DNA of 64,000 bases from Rotaria macrura (taxonomy: Eukaryota > Rotifera > Eurotatoria > Philodinida > Philodinidae). The position numbers and the translations under genes were made by a program. Positions 23,282-37,978 of this stretch are shown here, piece after piece (within the stretch, counting starts at the first letter, position 1; each line of letters starts with the position of its first letter). Below the pieces are notes generated by a model. That model was not told the DNA's origin, made no database searches, and saw only the letters and a program-made list of their open reading frames with translations. Location of the stretch: NCBI GenBank assembly GCA_900239685.1, contig OENT01000129.1, positions 9,247 through 73,246 of the forward strand, given 5' to 3'.

Positions 23282-26200
23282 TTATTTAAGAAAAAGTTCT
23301 GTGTAACGTGAAATTAAAATTTCTGTAAACGTATTTATAAGTGAATAATTTGCTAATGTATTCATCTGAACATCTTCGGACCATGCTAAATTAGGTCCAA
23401 AAACAATTGATAAATTCGATGTTGTCATAAGATTTGTATTCGAATAATTTGCCACCTGAAGTAAAAAGTAAAAATAACAGTCAAGATTTATATCTATAAT
23501 TCATATCGTTAAGAACAGAGTTACAAACAACAACAACAAAAAAAGAGTAACATATCCAATTAAATTTTCTATCTTTTCTATTAGAAAATTTCAAATTGTT
23601 TCAGACGATCAAAAAAAATCACATTCTGCTATTCTATTTTTTTAGACTTCTCTTTCTTGATGAACTGTTATTGTTGTTGATTTGAAGTTATTTTTGTGCT
23701 TTATAATATGCACAGTTTATCTCACCTCGAATCTCATCATGTACATCAAATAAAATCAGCGTAATTCATCCTTATCAGTTGAGTGGCAAAGTCCAATCAG
23801 TCAACTGTTATTTTATTTTATGTGATTTGGCATGTTCGCACAAAGAAGCAATCATAGCAAAGTTCTCGGGTGATTATTCAAAAAAAAATACGATTATAGA
23901 ATACGATGAATATGCAAAATAAATTAATCTATCGATTAAAGATTCAGTACTATCGAAAAATAGAGTAGTAACTACAAGTTTCCTTTATCGTTTTCATTTG
24001 TGCAATTAGAATACTTGATTCAAAGTTATCTAGAAAAATTAACAATTCTTTGACATCTTACCAAATTTAAGAATTCGATCAAATATTTTAAAACATGATA
24101 GTTTTGTATTGGTAATTTTTCGATAATAAGATCACGAATAATATCGAATTGATCTGGTCTTCTAAGTGCTAAATAATAAAAATTCATCAAAGTCAAGTAT
24201 TATATAAATAAACATGAAGACGTATGTCAAGTATGTTCAAACTCGAGGCAAAATTAAACATAAATCTTTAAAAATTGATATGTAAATTGATCGCTACATA
24301 CATGAGAATCATTTTTGCATAGCTATCAAAACTTATGAATGGCAGTTGTAATCTCAACAGTGAATGTTGTTCAAGATTTTACTCTTATCCTATTGTACAT
24401 CTATATTTCTGTTGTTCTATACCTGATTCTAGAGAATGATTCGCATTTCTATTGATTTGCATGCTTTCTATTTGAAGATCTATTGTCTGCAAAGCACTTC
24501 AGAAAAAAGCTTGTTGAAAATAATCTGTTGACTTAAATAGAACACAAGAAGTATTTATGATATCGATTTGGTGATATGTGCGACATTTATTACTGTATTT
24601 TTGCGAAGATTTTTGATATCAAGAATGAACGATATGATGAATTTCTGAGTTGTACATATGAGAAAAATATGCTATAATTAACTATTGGTATATACTTTAA
24701 AAATTGATAAACGATTCGATGTAATCTTAGTCGCGAGCTCGTTGCATATATTTCGATACTTTGTATATCATTTGACTGTTTTCGAATATCAGTAGATCAA
24801 TGTTTCCTATGCTAATATATATGGTGTATCATAAAATATTTACTATTTTCTCTTGGTATTCAGTCGTCTGAAAATGAGAAACGTTATACTGCTTATTCAT
24901 AGAAGTACTTTCAGAAAAATTGTTTGTCAAACTCAACGTCAAGAACACAATCAATTCTTAAAATAGTGTAAGATCAATTGAAAATGATTAGTATGTCTAG
25001 TGATCAAAAATAGACAATTTTTCCATGGTTTCTTTTTATTTTCTTAATTCAAACAAATATTAAAATTTCCGTTTTCGAATGCATGAATATCATTTCGTCA
25101 TATTTGCATTCAACTCAAATTGAACGGTACTTATGTTTAATTTTGCCTATAGTTTTATTCTATCGGTTAGATGATTTCAAGATCTACATGACATTTTCAA
25201 AATAACAATAATGTCAATCGACATATTACAATTTAATAAATAGTTAAAGCTAAGTTAAGAAATGTGCAATATAATTTAAATAATAAGTATGTGTACCGCA
25301 TTGAAGCAGAGAAAGAAACCAAGAAGACGTAGCCAACTAAGAACTTTGCATATCACAACGAAGATGGACGAAATTAAAACTATAACATACTCACTACCTG
25401 AGAGTCCAAGAAGTTCAGGGTATAGACGGTAAGTCATTATTGGTTCTGATAAATCTCGTAAAAATGTTTTTAAAACACATGCTGCCAAATGAACATCACC
25501 ATAATGTTCGAATATGACTGGTTGACCTATTCTCAACGTATGAAACATTATTGATGATCATGAATTCGAATGAAAAGAAAATTTTTCATCCAACCTTGAT
25601 TATATTTTTCTTGTATTTGTTTAATTAATGAGACTAATGCAGCTCGTCTAAAAATGCCTGGTTCATTAAGTCCTATATTTCAAAAAAAAAAATCAGCATG
25701 TAGAAAAAAAAACAAAGATTTCGTCGAGCAAAATTTATTGACCACAAAGTTTAATATAATCAATTGTTTGTCGCACAACAAGTGGTACTGTTTCACCTGG
25801 TTCATTATCTAGAACACTAAATTTAATTGAATTTAAATTATCCGCAAAAAACAATGTCTCGTTTAAATTAAATTACAATTGAAGTGAAACATGAAATTTT
25901 CTCGTTGGCAACATATCATTTGTGGCTAATGTTACAGCTGTAACAGGGTCGAAACTAGATTCATAAAAGAAAATGTCCCATTTTCAAAACAATTAAATTC
26001 ATCGTGTTTTAACATACGTTTTGACTTCAATAGGTATGCGAATATCACCAAGATGTACATATTCTTCAAGTTGACTAAGTTGATTGATATAAGTGACTTT
26101 ACGTGAGAATTTAACGCTAGAAAAATAAACATTAAAAAACGACAATCTTTTTTCGAAATTTGGAGAAAATCGTTGGAATCTGCCCTACTCGTGACTGGCT

Positions 26201-29200
26201 ATGAACCTTTCTAGCCTGTTTGCATCTGTCGATTGTTTTCCTTTGTCTGACTGACCCGTTGAGGCCTGTGCTCGTTTTTTCTTTACATATTTATATTAGA
26301 ATAATAATTGAGTGTAAATGAGTAACTGTCTTTATAAGAACACGAGGAAGTTACGCAGATCAAAATAACATGATTAAGCGAAAGATCTATTGATTAAATG
26401 CAGTATGCAATTTTTGAGTACATATAAAAAGAGGCTGAACACTAAGAAAGAAAACTGTTTTTTAATGAAATTTTTCGCCATGATTTCGATGAACTAGTTA
26501 AAGAAAACATTTTCATGTCCAGTTATATTACAAAAGTATAAATATCGATCAGGAACATAAGACTTTATAAATGCTTTATGTAAAATTTCACTACTAAGCA
26601 AAGAAAAAGTGTGCAAAGTAACTTACCGAAACTGATAAATAAACTAAATACATAAATACACAATAAGCAGTTTAGTCACAATATATATTAGTAGTCGTGA
26701 TTGAGCTGACTCAAAATTAATAAGAAAAAAGAATCATGTTTCTCATTCCACAGTGCATAGATGTTCCGTACTATATTTTGACAATAACATTTTCTGCGCA
26801 AAAATGAAGTTTTTTCGAGAAAATTTAGAAAAAAGAATGACATACGCGGTCTATCTACTTTAAGTAGACTAGTTGATCTATAGTAGGATCTAAAACCGTG
26901 GCCTGTATCTATCTCCGGCAAGCAGGCAGATTCTATTGCTTGCTTGGACCTTTGCTGTCTATATCATGCAGTGATCGAACTCTTTCAACTGTTTGTCATC
27001 TCTATGATAGTAAAGTCTATATCAATTTCACCAGTCTGAGAAACGTTTAATTGAAAAACATAGATCCGGAGAAAGTTTTGTTGATTCTATTTACCCATCA
27101 TAGAGTATAGTCATATAGACTAAAACTGATGTGATGATTTCTTGGCATAACTATCGACCAGTTATTTTTCTATTGTGATACATCAGTAGAAGTTCCAAAA
27201 TATCAAACCCGAAGATTTTCAGTTCATTTCAAAAATCCTACTCTAAATATACTTGTAAAGCAACAACAAGATGAATTTTTCGATAAATATGATTTTATTA
27301 TTGTGAGAAAAGAAGAAAATTCATGTCTATATCAGGAGAGGCCCAGTTTCTCATTCAAAAATAATAAATAATTTCATACATCATTTTGATGGCTTCCAAG
27401 CTCTATTGAATGCGTTCGAATTCTAATGTACACATTTGAATGTACGAGGATAAAAATGTAGATATACGAAAAACAAAAATCAAAGAAACGATTCATAGCA
27501 GATTCATTTGCTTCCTTTAAGAATGAAGTCGATTTCATTCTGCATAATTATGAAAATCACCTCGTACAATGTTCTATTTGTAATGTCTCGCTAGTAGAAT
27601 GAATCAAAAAGTAAATCTACGTTACTCTATGACAAATACAAATTTCGATTTCATATTTTCTCGAATTATACTATGCTGATATTTGATAATCAAAAATAAA
27701 ATGAGCATCGTCTACCTTATCAATGAACGCAGAACTGGCCAAAGAAATTTAATCCATTTGGTTGGATGTACTACGTATAGAGCTTTTAAGTTTTTCTTGT
27801 ACCTATAACAAACAAGTAGAAGCAATCTTCATTCTTGTTAATCGAAGTCTGGAATATCCTACTTTCGATCAATTTTAAGATAAGATTTCATTAACCATCC
27901 ATACGATGGTCGATTATATGAACGTAATCCATAATGAAAGTAAATGACAACATAATCCATATCGACATATTGATCAAATGTTTTTAAAAAATATCTAATA
28001 TAAAAGAAAGAGAAAAAAAATATAAATTAAAACAAATATTTTCTTTGCAATTCGTTGTCTTATTACTTGAATAAACATTCACGAAACTTTTCGACTGTCT
28101 TAAATTCACTGTTTTTAACAAAATTTTCGTTTGGTAAACGACATGCTGAGAAAACAATCGTCTTACGACCAAATTTATCATCACCACAACACTCAATTAT
28201 TCCATATTCAGATATTTTTGTCATCAATTGAAAATCGACATCTTCGATATCCTGTGATTCCTTGCAAAACAAACAAAAAATTTTTCTTCAATTTGAAAAC
28301 AAATACATAGCAGCGTTTACTAACTGTTGGCTCATGTCCAGCGAGTTCTGTTTCAAAATCATCATCAATGATACCATCTGACGTTATATTTCCTTTGATT
28401 AATCCTCGATTTTTATTTGTATTCGATGCTAGTATATCATCGTATGGATCTAAATGTCGATGCAATAAAATATTATGATCAAACATAATAATAAAAGAAA
28501 AAACAAAAACAATGCTCAAGGTCAGTCAGTTCAAAAGCGTTATTTACCACCGCTAATATTCTCATCGCCAGTAAAATCCAAATCATGTTCATGCTCGTCA
28601 AAACCAAATTGTTGTCGTATATCCGTACCGTCTAAGCGAATAATGATTTAGAAAATAATATTAGTAAAAGCATTAGAATAGAGAGAAAACAAAACAAATT
28701 CAAAGAATATTCAGTATTAATGATTGATTCCATGTAACAATAAAGCATTAGCTAATAGTTAATCTAATTTGAAAGAAACCATTCTAGTCTTACCGTAGTC
28801 GAATTCATAATCATCAACTTTAGAAAAATATGAGATACGATTAATTGTTAAACATATACGATTTTTTTAAATTTAAATCTAGCCTTGCAGCGATACTTTT
28901 TGATACTATAGAAATTGAAGAACATAATCCATATTGGAAATATATACGATGCTGATTTCGACTAAGAATAATCTTTACAGACATTAAAAGTATTGCATCA
29001 ACATTACAGATAACAGACTGTTTTTTTCTCTATACAGGTATCTCGTGTGTGAAACAAAAATATATTCGTGCTATGGACTCGAATGGGATAACAGAATTGT
29101 TTATTTTTAAAGAAATAGAAAAGGATTAGTTTTTATTGTAATTGTTCTACAACTATTCGTCCGCATAAATGAAAACAAAATCAAATGAACCAAAGTTACC

Positions 29201-32200
29201 TTTCTATTTATAGAATGTAAACTATCTTGTTTTTCAATACTATATTTATTATTTCAGACGCTTGAAAGTATATTATCTCAATATGTATATACGGAATAGA
29301 TGTGTTTTATTCGAAAGTGATTCATGAATCAATTGTAAATTTTTGTCAAGTCTCATGTCGTTGATCAGATTTATCTTTTGTTTTTGTTTTTTTGACAAGT
29401 AATCTAGTCTTCTGTAAATTTGAATAATTGTTCACTAAATATACTATTATTTTTACGTAGTACCACCATTGGATTCTAATTGTAACTCTAGTAATATCAA
29501 GACTATCTTTGTACTTGATTGCAAGTTCGTAAACGTTCACTGTTTGATGAATATTAATCGGAACAGAATTCTATATAGTTGTCGCTATCATGCATATGTT
29601 ATGCTATAAGCATTTTCCTATAGCGCATACAACAACACTCATTTTTCTACAATGTCAGACTCTTATCAAAAGTAACTTGAAATGTAGTCCATTTTAGGAC
29701 GATTTAAAATAATATAGGATCGCTGCGAGGTCAGATTTAAATAATTTTTATCAAAGCCAGTATAAAATTATATACCTTGATCAGCTATTAAATCTATATG
29801 ATGTTCGTCATATTCAAGTTGTGGTGGATCTTCAATACTTGTTCGTCCTGTTGGAACATTATTCCAGTAAGGGTGTTTGTCTAAATCAAAGAAAAAAAAA
29901 TCACACAAAAAAACAGATGGTTTCTTTTTTAATTTTAAAAACAAGAAGCATAATAGTAGCACTGAAACGTGGGTGAGGAAATAAGCAAACGACAAATAAT
30001 TTCCGACTGCTTGTCTTGTCATTTTTGTTTGTTTCAACAATAATAACAAACTTAACGAAGCGTAAATCAAAACAAAATGAGCAATATTCAATAAATCGCT
30101 GTTCATACAACTCTCGTGCATGATTAATCAAGTTTAGACAATGAACAAATAAATGTTGTTTTCAAATACATTATATCATAAAATCTAGATCATTTTTCTA
30201 CGTTATTTAAGCTGTACATTTTACGAGTTCTCTTCTCATAAATATGACACAAAAAATCTACGAGGTTAAAATGGACACAATTATTTTCGATTGTAAGTCA
30301 CTTACTGTAATTGTAGATGATTCATTATATTCAAGTGAAATACTTGTTCTCACTGTTTCACTAATTTCAAATAGGAAATAATAATAGAATAGAAGAAGTG
30401 TTATATTCGAATTACTGGTTAAGTAAGAGCAATCCTGTATGATGATATTATGAAACGAACAACATCATTTATTGATTTATTTTTGTTATGGTTGACTGAC
30501 GCTGGGTACGTTAGATAACAAAAAAAGTAAGCGACATTATCATAAATATTCGAAAGTAATTTTGTAACTGTGAGAATATCATTTCAATTACATCTATTTT
30601 TAACAATGATAGCATCTTCGTACAAGTCACTTTTGAATATTTTTGATATTTTACTTCAGTTTTTGTTATAACATTTTTCATCGCTCTCATAGATCGTACT
30701 TTTATGATTATCTAGAGCCGAACTATAATTTTAACGTGTAAGTAATAGAGAAAAATATAGAAATCACGATCCAGAATTATTACTGACAACGAATAGTATT
30801 ATGTTGACTAGTCTGAATAAGCATAGAACAAGAAGCATTTCAGATGTTCGCATCAATCTCTGCTCAATCATCCGAATTCTTTCGGTATTACAACAATACT
30901 AGTGATTGACATCTATTCAATTTCTACTACGATGTTATAGTATGAATGAGTGCATGGCGTCGACTGTAAAAATGTTCAAGTAAGATTCTTTTGACTTGAA
31001 TACAATCTATATTTGAAAACTTACTGTGTACTATTCTCGATTGATCGAGAACTAATTACAGAATATTGTATAATTATAGATGAAGTAACATTTGGACTGA
31101 AATGTTTTTTTTTGAGACAACTTAACCATTTATAAAATAGAATTTTCCATTATGAGAATCATACTGTATTTCTCACATATAAAATTATGCATTCGTCATT
31201 TGCATGAAAACAAATATTAACTTCAGCGAAATTGTAACTTTATTGCGTAAATAAATTGTCCAAAGTACAAAAAGAAAAGCAAAATTCTTATTTCATGCTT
31301 CAGGACATTTGTATTGACAGAAAACATAGATGACCAACTCCATCTCGGAGTTTACGCTTTTTTTCTTCTCAGTAGAGTTGGAGTGGATTTGTATTGAAAT
31401 TTTACAATTTACAGGTAGATTTGGAGCGAAGTTGCAGTTTATGACTGTTTGCTAACTTCAATTTAACTCCGGTTGACTGTATGCCTAGCCAGAAGAGAAC
31501 AGAAAATATTCGATAATACAAAGAAATGCACACTTGTATCATATTCATGACTCAATTAAGAGACCGATGAATAGATGACCTTGAATGATTACGTCGAGGG
31601 AGAAAAAGAGATAGAGAGAGAATTTAATAAGTCATTGGTAAAGTAATTTAATATCAACCGTTAAACCATTCGGTGAAGAATAGTAATCATGCAACTCATT
31701 AATATTATTCGTAGGTTCATATTGAAAAATTCTTGTATTTTTAAATTTCTATTCAAACGAGTTCAACTTAGTGGAATCGAATTTGAATTGGAATGAAACT
31801 GGAGTTAAATCGGAGTTATGAAATAAATCAGGAGTTCGATTGAGATTTTGAAAAATACGAATGGAGCTACCTGGGGTTAGAGTGGTGCATACCTTGCGTT
31901 GCCTATGTCTGACAGCAAGATATTTTTCTTCGAAGTCTTTGTTCTGCAAGCGTTCATGTTTTGAAAGTGCTCTCTTCAAATAGCATAAAAAATAAATGTC
32001 GTTATTACTTTTGCTGTAGGAGTAACTGTTGAAAATCATATGTCAACAAAACGAATTATATTTAGAGAGGGACACTTTCGATTATTGCGGAGGAAATCTC
32101 AAAACTCGAATAAATAAAGTCTCTGTTATGCGAAAAGAAAAATTGGAAAAAAAAGAAATTATTAATTACCAGCTGGTAATAAATTTATTGGAATTTCATT

Positions 32201-32347
32201 ATTTGCGTAGAGATCATCTAGATTATGTTGCATACTGTTTGAAGCTTTATAAGCAGCTTTTTGAGCCATATCTGATGAATTATATTTTAGCAAATCATTA
32301 CTAGTTGAATTATTTGTGTTATCTGCTGATGCTGACGCTGATGACAT
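23282..32347 (-). CDS. ARHGAP1: Rho GTPase-activating protein, ARHGAP1 (p50RhoGAP)-like, Sec14/BCH + RhoGAP
   Basis: Exons run from 32347 ([20 protein letters not shown]) through 29880-29776, a 24 bp microexon 28817-28794, the 28.6-28.3 kb exons and 28.26-27.7 kb to 26.1-23.28 kb. The N-terminus is acidic and disordered, ending near HEPT. The Sec14/BCH-like domain starts [20 protein letters not shown] and includes [15 protein letters not shown] and [18 protein letters not shown]. The RhoGAP domain carries the arginine finger in GIFRRAALV, then [18 protein letters not shown], and ends [14 protein letters not shown]...INTFTEILI. Order and content match ARHGAP1/ARHGAP8, which stimulate GTP hydrolysis by Cdc42/RhoA and bind membranes through the Sec14 part. 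Introns vary from ~50 bp to 2.3 kb (29881-32169). The first exon is the least sure part: it has its own ATG and correct phase, but could belong to the upstream gene. Confidence 0.88.
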
Positions 32348-32695
32348 GATTCAGTCAAGTAAAAAAAAAATTCAAGTGTTTTAATCTAAAAGTTTGATGG
32401 AAAATAAAGAAAGGCCGAAATATAAATATATATTGATTTTCTTGTTTAGAGAAAAACTATAATTAAAGCGAAAATATTAGACGAAACAGTTCGCTGAAAA
32501 TAGATATGAATGATAATACAATTTTTATCAAGAAAGCTTTTCATACAGCTATATTTCAACAAAAATAAGAGAGAAATTGACAAAAACAACAAAAGAATAA
32601 AACGTGTGTTTGAATAAAATCGGTTACCAAAAACAAGAAAAAGATTAGTTGAAAAAATAATTTATACAGAAAATCGAACTGTTCATATGAATCAA

Positions 32696-35600
32696 TTAGG
32701 TAGTTAATTTGTCTAGAATAGAATATAAGTTGAGTACGAAGTCTAGTTGAGAACATTGACTTACATCGTTTTAATGGACTTGGCCCTTCGCAAATTTCAC
32801 ATACATATTTACCTGTTTTAATAAACGGTTGATTAAAATACGTACAAACTTCACATGACCATGGTGAATGAATTCGATCGTGTTCTTCTATCGATAGTAA
32901 AAGATGAAATAGATTTTATTCATTGATGATAAGAATAATAAATGAGTAAAATTTATAAAATATGATTTACCTTCTAAGAATTTTAATTCTTGTTTAAGTT
33001 GGAGATTTTTTTGATAAGCTTCTTGATAAGCAACATTTATATCGAAGTCTGCCTATTTTATTTAAATTTTATATTGTCAGTTGTAAAACACAAGTCTTCT
33101 CTATTCATCGAATCTCAGTCATAGAAATTTGAGTATGTACGTAGTATGTGCCCAAAAGTAGAATGAAATATCGATTGTTGAAATAGAAATCAAACTTTGA
33201 TACATGAAATCTATTTACTCTGTCAGCTTTTTTAACATGAAGGTGCACGACAAGTAAGCTCTCACCCATGTCCTCCGATGAGAAAACTTTGAAATTCTCA
33301 AAGGAAATATAACGAAAATATTTTGAAACTTGTTCTATTACAAGTTTTCGAACTTCTTTTTCGAATAAAAAATTTTCAAACTACTAATCTCTGCTCGTTT
33401 GGTAACATTTAGAGTTTCTAATTTTTTTTTCTTCTTAAATGCTTTAATAAAACGTATTTCGTTTTGCAAAATAGACTGAGTCGATAGATACTATTGCATA
33501 CTGGATAATAACCATTGAAAACATTAGATAACGAATAACGAGAGCGAGAAAGCGCAAAAGAATGCTGCATACTTTAAGTCTGTCTGTTTTATTTCTTACC
33601 TCAAACAGATAATTAGTATTGCATATTTTCACATGAAACCAAGCCCTATCCTTTTTCTCGCATTCTTCAAAAGATAAATCTATTTTTTCGAATGTTGAAA
33701 CTCTTGATCTCTAACTTAGTTAGTACTCTTTATCGAGTTATACAATTAAAACATGTCTTCTGAATTATAAAACTCAAAATAACAAAGTCATATAGTTCAG
33801 CATCTGCTGCTATTTCGTGTTACTTCTTTAAGTCATAATGCTTGATCATATCAAAGTTTTAATTTCTATTCATTTTACTAACTGAGATTCCATGATAAGA
33901 AAAACCTGTAGGTCAGTCCTATGTGAGTATATATATATATATATGTATTTGTTGATTTACTTCAGTTGCCAAAGATTGTTGACAATCACGACGATCATTG
34001 TTTAAAGCTATTTCAAATATTGTTATTCGTTCAAGACCACGGTTTTGTTCTCGAACTGCAGTAAAATAAAATAATACGTTGTTTTCTCAGTGAATCATAT
34101 CAATAGGATTACTATAATCTAAATCATTCAGTGTCGATCGATCAATAGCAGTTGATTGTGGATCATTATTTGAAGAGTTTGTTGATGAAGACGAATCAGT
34201 TGCTGATAGTTGAGTATCATGAACATCAGATGCATCGTTGATTAGTACACCACATTCGACACCAGCTTGTGTTGCTTGAACATCGGATTCGTGATTCGAA
34301 GCTAAATTATCAGAACAATTATTATTCAATTGTGAACAAACGAAAAAGCAACTAAAATAAAAATCATTTTTCATGGTACTCACGATCTTTTCGTTTATCA
34401 ATACTTTCACTTACATATACAAAAGATCATTTGAGCAGAAAAATACTATGCAAATGATGTTATTTCTCATACGATGTCGTAAAATCATTGACGCTTATGA
34501 GATTGCATCATATAGAATTTAAATTAGATCATTAAAGTTGACTTAAAGATACACTATAGTGTCTTTGAAAGGATGATTGAAAAAAAGAATATATTTTGAC
34601 ACATAGACACAGTCGTCTCACAAACCAAGATATGTATTGAAAACGCCCGAAAGCAAAAATAATTCGAAAAGAAAACATGGAATGAAAAAAATATGTCGCA
34701 TTAGTGAAGAATAATGCTTGATGAAAACTATAAAATATTGATTTTGCTTGATTAAGTGAAAAGGAAAGGCAAAAAAATATGTTTATTGATAATAGCGAAT
34801 AAATATAAAAAAGCTTGTTATAATGCAGCACCTTTAGGGCATAACATAGAAGTCACCTATGTTTAATTCCATAGTACTAACACAAAATACAGAAAATGTA
34901 ATATGAAGACTTTAGTTTATCGTCGCTTTCTGATGGGCAATCTATTCTTCGTTTTCATTGTTGCTATTTGCTGGTTATTTTTCATGTTTCTTGTTTTATG
35001 CATTGAATCAAATGGCGAATAAAAAAATCTTACTCTTAAACTTTCACTCACTATTTTCTTCGAAAAATATATGTGACTTCTACAAAAAAATGAATGATTC
35101 TATAAGTGCAGATGTGCATGATTAATAGAAAGTTTATGTTTTTCTCACGATGGACAATAATAAATTATCCAACAATTGCTCAACGTCGATGTCGTTATTC
35201 TTTCGACGCATCAAAACAGTGTTGATACCAGAGCTCCGGGTGGAATGGGACGAATTTCTACTCCCATGTCGTTGGTTTAAGAATCACCCCATCGCATCTC
35301 ATGAGACCACTTATAAAACACTTTCGTCTCATCCCATCCCATAGATCCATGTTTTGTCCCAACATGTTTCATCGAATATTTAAGAAGAGTAATTTCGTTA
35401 CATGGACAGGAGTGGGATTATCTCATCACATTCGCAGCTCTAATCGATACGCTTTATGTAAGGTCATAAGACAATATCTCGATTTTTCGTTGGATTCTGT
35501 TTCTATTCGATATTCTAGAATGTTCACCCAAGCACCGACTAATTGGAGAGAAAGCATTAGCTAAGGAGCGAAACAATAAAAGAAAATACGAGAGAAAACA

Positions 35601-37978
35601 AGCACGAGAAAAATTAATGGAAAGAAAACAATATTTTTCAGTAAAGATATCTCAGAACTTTCGACATATCACATGATCGACATTATTTCTTCTGGCATTG
35701 TCATGGTAAATCTAACGGAACTCGAAAATTTTGTTAAAAATTTGCAAATCTTTGTCAGTGTATTATTAAAGGGTTTTTACAGCATTTATTTGATGTAATT
35801 TTTCTCCTTATGAAATTTCCTAGATACCAAACTGAGAAAAACCAACCAAGTAGCTCAAAAAAAGAAAAATAAAATGCATTTTTTCCAAGTCATGCAACGC
35901 TTAGTTTTTTCTTTTCATGATTACATTCCATGATGAAAAGTTTTACTTAAATTAATAGAATAGTTAGTAAAGAATTACTTGCAAAAATAATCTTACGTTC
36001 ATATTGTTTAAGATTTCAGAAAACTAAAAGAATTGAAATCGAGGACTTCATGGCATCATACACATTATGAAAAATAAAATCATCCCTGAAAATTTTCTAG
36101 AGAAATTAAAATGCTTTTCAGTCAACGCAATAAGAATAGTTGTAGATCTCTGAATAGACTTATCAGAAGAAGACCATTCAAAGTAATGTTTCATTAACAG
36201 AATTGTAAATTTTTATTGCTTCTCATTGGTTTTTCTCATCATAGAAAACTTCATAAAAATAAACGAAAATATGGAATATTATCGAAAAAGGAAGTCGGAT
36301 CGTCCCATTGTATTAGGTATGGATGTAGTTAATTTATTCGATTATGATGAAAGTTGAGACTTCTCTCTTACGACTTCGGTAAATATTTTAATGACAATTT
36401 GGAAGAGATTCAATTTCGTATTAAAAACTACTGTCAACTGTCAATTACAGCACTAAATAGTAAATAACTATAGAATCTTACGTTGAAATCGAACGTTGAT
36501 AGTATTAGATAAAACTTCGTCATTTTTCGACATATATATCATGTAATGTGACTAAAACATATGGATGACAACATCGTCTACTTCGATTTAGTTAGATTAC
36601 ACATGATTTAGTAGCTATAAGTGCATATTACCCAAAAGCGTGTTAACGAATTTTCATCTCATGTCAATATTTCGATATAATTACCATAAGAACATAGCAA
36701 TTTACTCTGTTCATCAGTGTCTGTCTATCAATTATGAATCATGTTAGTTAATTATTTTTAGAATATGATAAAAGAACAGAACGATAAGGTAATGTAGATA
36801 AAATGATAAATAAATCATGCTTAAGTTAAGTGTACTTATAAATTTTTTATAATGATATGCTACTGAAAAAACTTTCGATTCCTACACGACTGAAAAGCAA
36901 TTATACATCGGTTTATATGATAATCATGTCTAACTCCGTAGAAATCACAAGTAGAATGGAAACAAAGTCACGAAATCATAAGATATATGATAGGAGAGCA
37001 AAAAACAAACGTAATAGAAAGGAAAAGCAAATATTTAAATAAGAGAAACGATGACAAATCGAATTCATCTTTAAGAATGTTGCATAAAGACTTAGGTTTT
37101 AGTTTTTCTGAAAAGAAATGTATCGATCATATTCGGATGAAAAAATACAGAGCAACTCCGTGAAATCAGTCATGTTTAAATTTTTAATTCTGAAAACAAA
37201 AACAAAATAAATATACGTACGATTGATGACAGGTGATAATGCAGAAGTGAACGCTGGTTTCTCATGTGACGGTGGTAATAAACAAGGTGTAATTGGTGTC
37301 GTTGATATCAACTGAATTTGATTTAAATCAGTGCTGTCCTCATCGATTTGCTCGTGTTGACAAATTTCAGGATGACGCGTATTCTGTTGATCAATGTTAT
37401 CATTTTGTATTACAACTAAATCATCGTTAACTCTATCGACTAAAAGAAAACCTTGGTTTCTTTCTAGATCATTCTCATGCCGTCTTGCTGCTTCACTTCT
37501 GGATGGCGTGATACGACTTGTAATTTGAGAAATAAAAGAATGTTTTTGATGTACACTTCGTGTAGAATTACTGAGAAAGGTATCCGAAGACTAAAGTAAC
37601 AAATACAAATATTTAGCGTTGTCATTCTACTATGTTATTGCTACACTTTACTTGTTCTTGTTGATCAATAATTGTATTATCTGATGTCGATACTTCCGAT
37701 TGATTTGTATTGTCAACTGCATCGATATGTGAATTGTGCATGCTCTCATACATGTCATCGTCATTAGGTACTTGACTAGAAATACGAAATAAATACACGA
37801 TTAAATGATTTTATTTTGAAAGAAACTCATTTACAAAAAAAATTAACAAAAAGACGAGCGCACACGAACAAATCATAAAATTTCACATACAAACCTACCA
37901 GATTTCAAAATCTGCAGTATTTAACATAAAAGAATGACGTTTTTTTGCCGATACTTTTTTTTTAAATATGGTCGGCAT
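32696..37978 (-). CDS. Coiled-coil protein with C-terminal RanBP2-type zinc finger
   Basis: Reads MPTIFKKKVSAKKRHSFMLN at 37978, then Asp/Ser/Gln-rich disordered exons (37.8-37.2 kb), a 2.9 kb intron, a Ser/Asn-rich exon (about 34305-34125), a helical exon REQNRGLERITIFEIALNND, a second helix VAYQEAYQKNLQLKQELKFL, and finally SPWSCEVCTYFNQPF...VCEICEGPSPLKR. The last segment fits the RanBP2/NZF zinc finger (W-x-C-x2-C-x3-N ... C-x2-C), with 14 rather than about 10 residues between cysteine pairs. A 52 bp terminal intron gives the end YKLTT-stop at 32696. A coiled coil followed by a C-terminal NZF recalls TAB2/TAB3 and other ubiquitin-binding adaptors, but there is no further similarity to name it. 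Several exon ends are approximate. Confidence 0.6.
35229..35442. mobile_element. hAT-like MITE
   Basis: 214 bp element inside a 2.9 kb intron. Left end CAGAGCTCCGGGTGGAATGG and right end (reverse complement) TAGAGCTGCGAATGTGATGA are degenerate terminal inverted repeats of the YAGAGCTSCG type common in hAT elements. Flanking 8-mers GTTGATAC (35221-35228) and ATCGATAC (35443-35450) match at 6 of 8 positions, as expected for an aged 8-bp target duplication. No transposase is encoded. Confidence 0.65.

Noticed and set aside
26173..26935. Possible element with GAATCTGCC inverted ends in an ARHGAP1 intron
   Set aside because: Only about nine bases match convincingly at the ends and the flanking 8-mers agree at just 4 of 8 positions, which is too weak to call.
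31330..31900. GGAGTT/AACTCC-rich segments suggesting a decayed repeat
   Set aside because: Motifs such as AACTCCG and GGAGTTA recur, but no terminal repeat, period or duplication could be defined.
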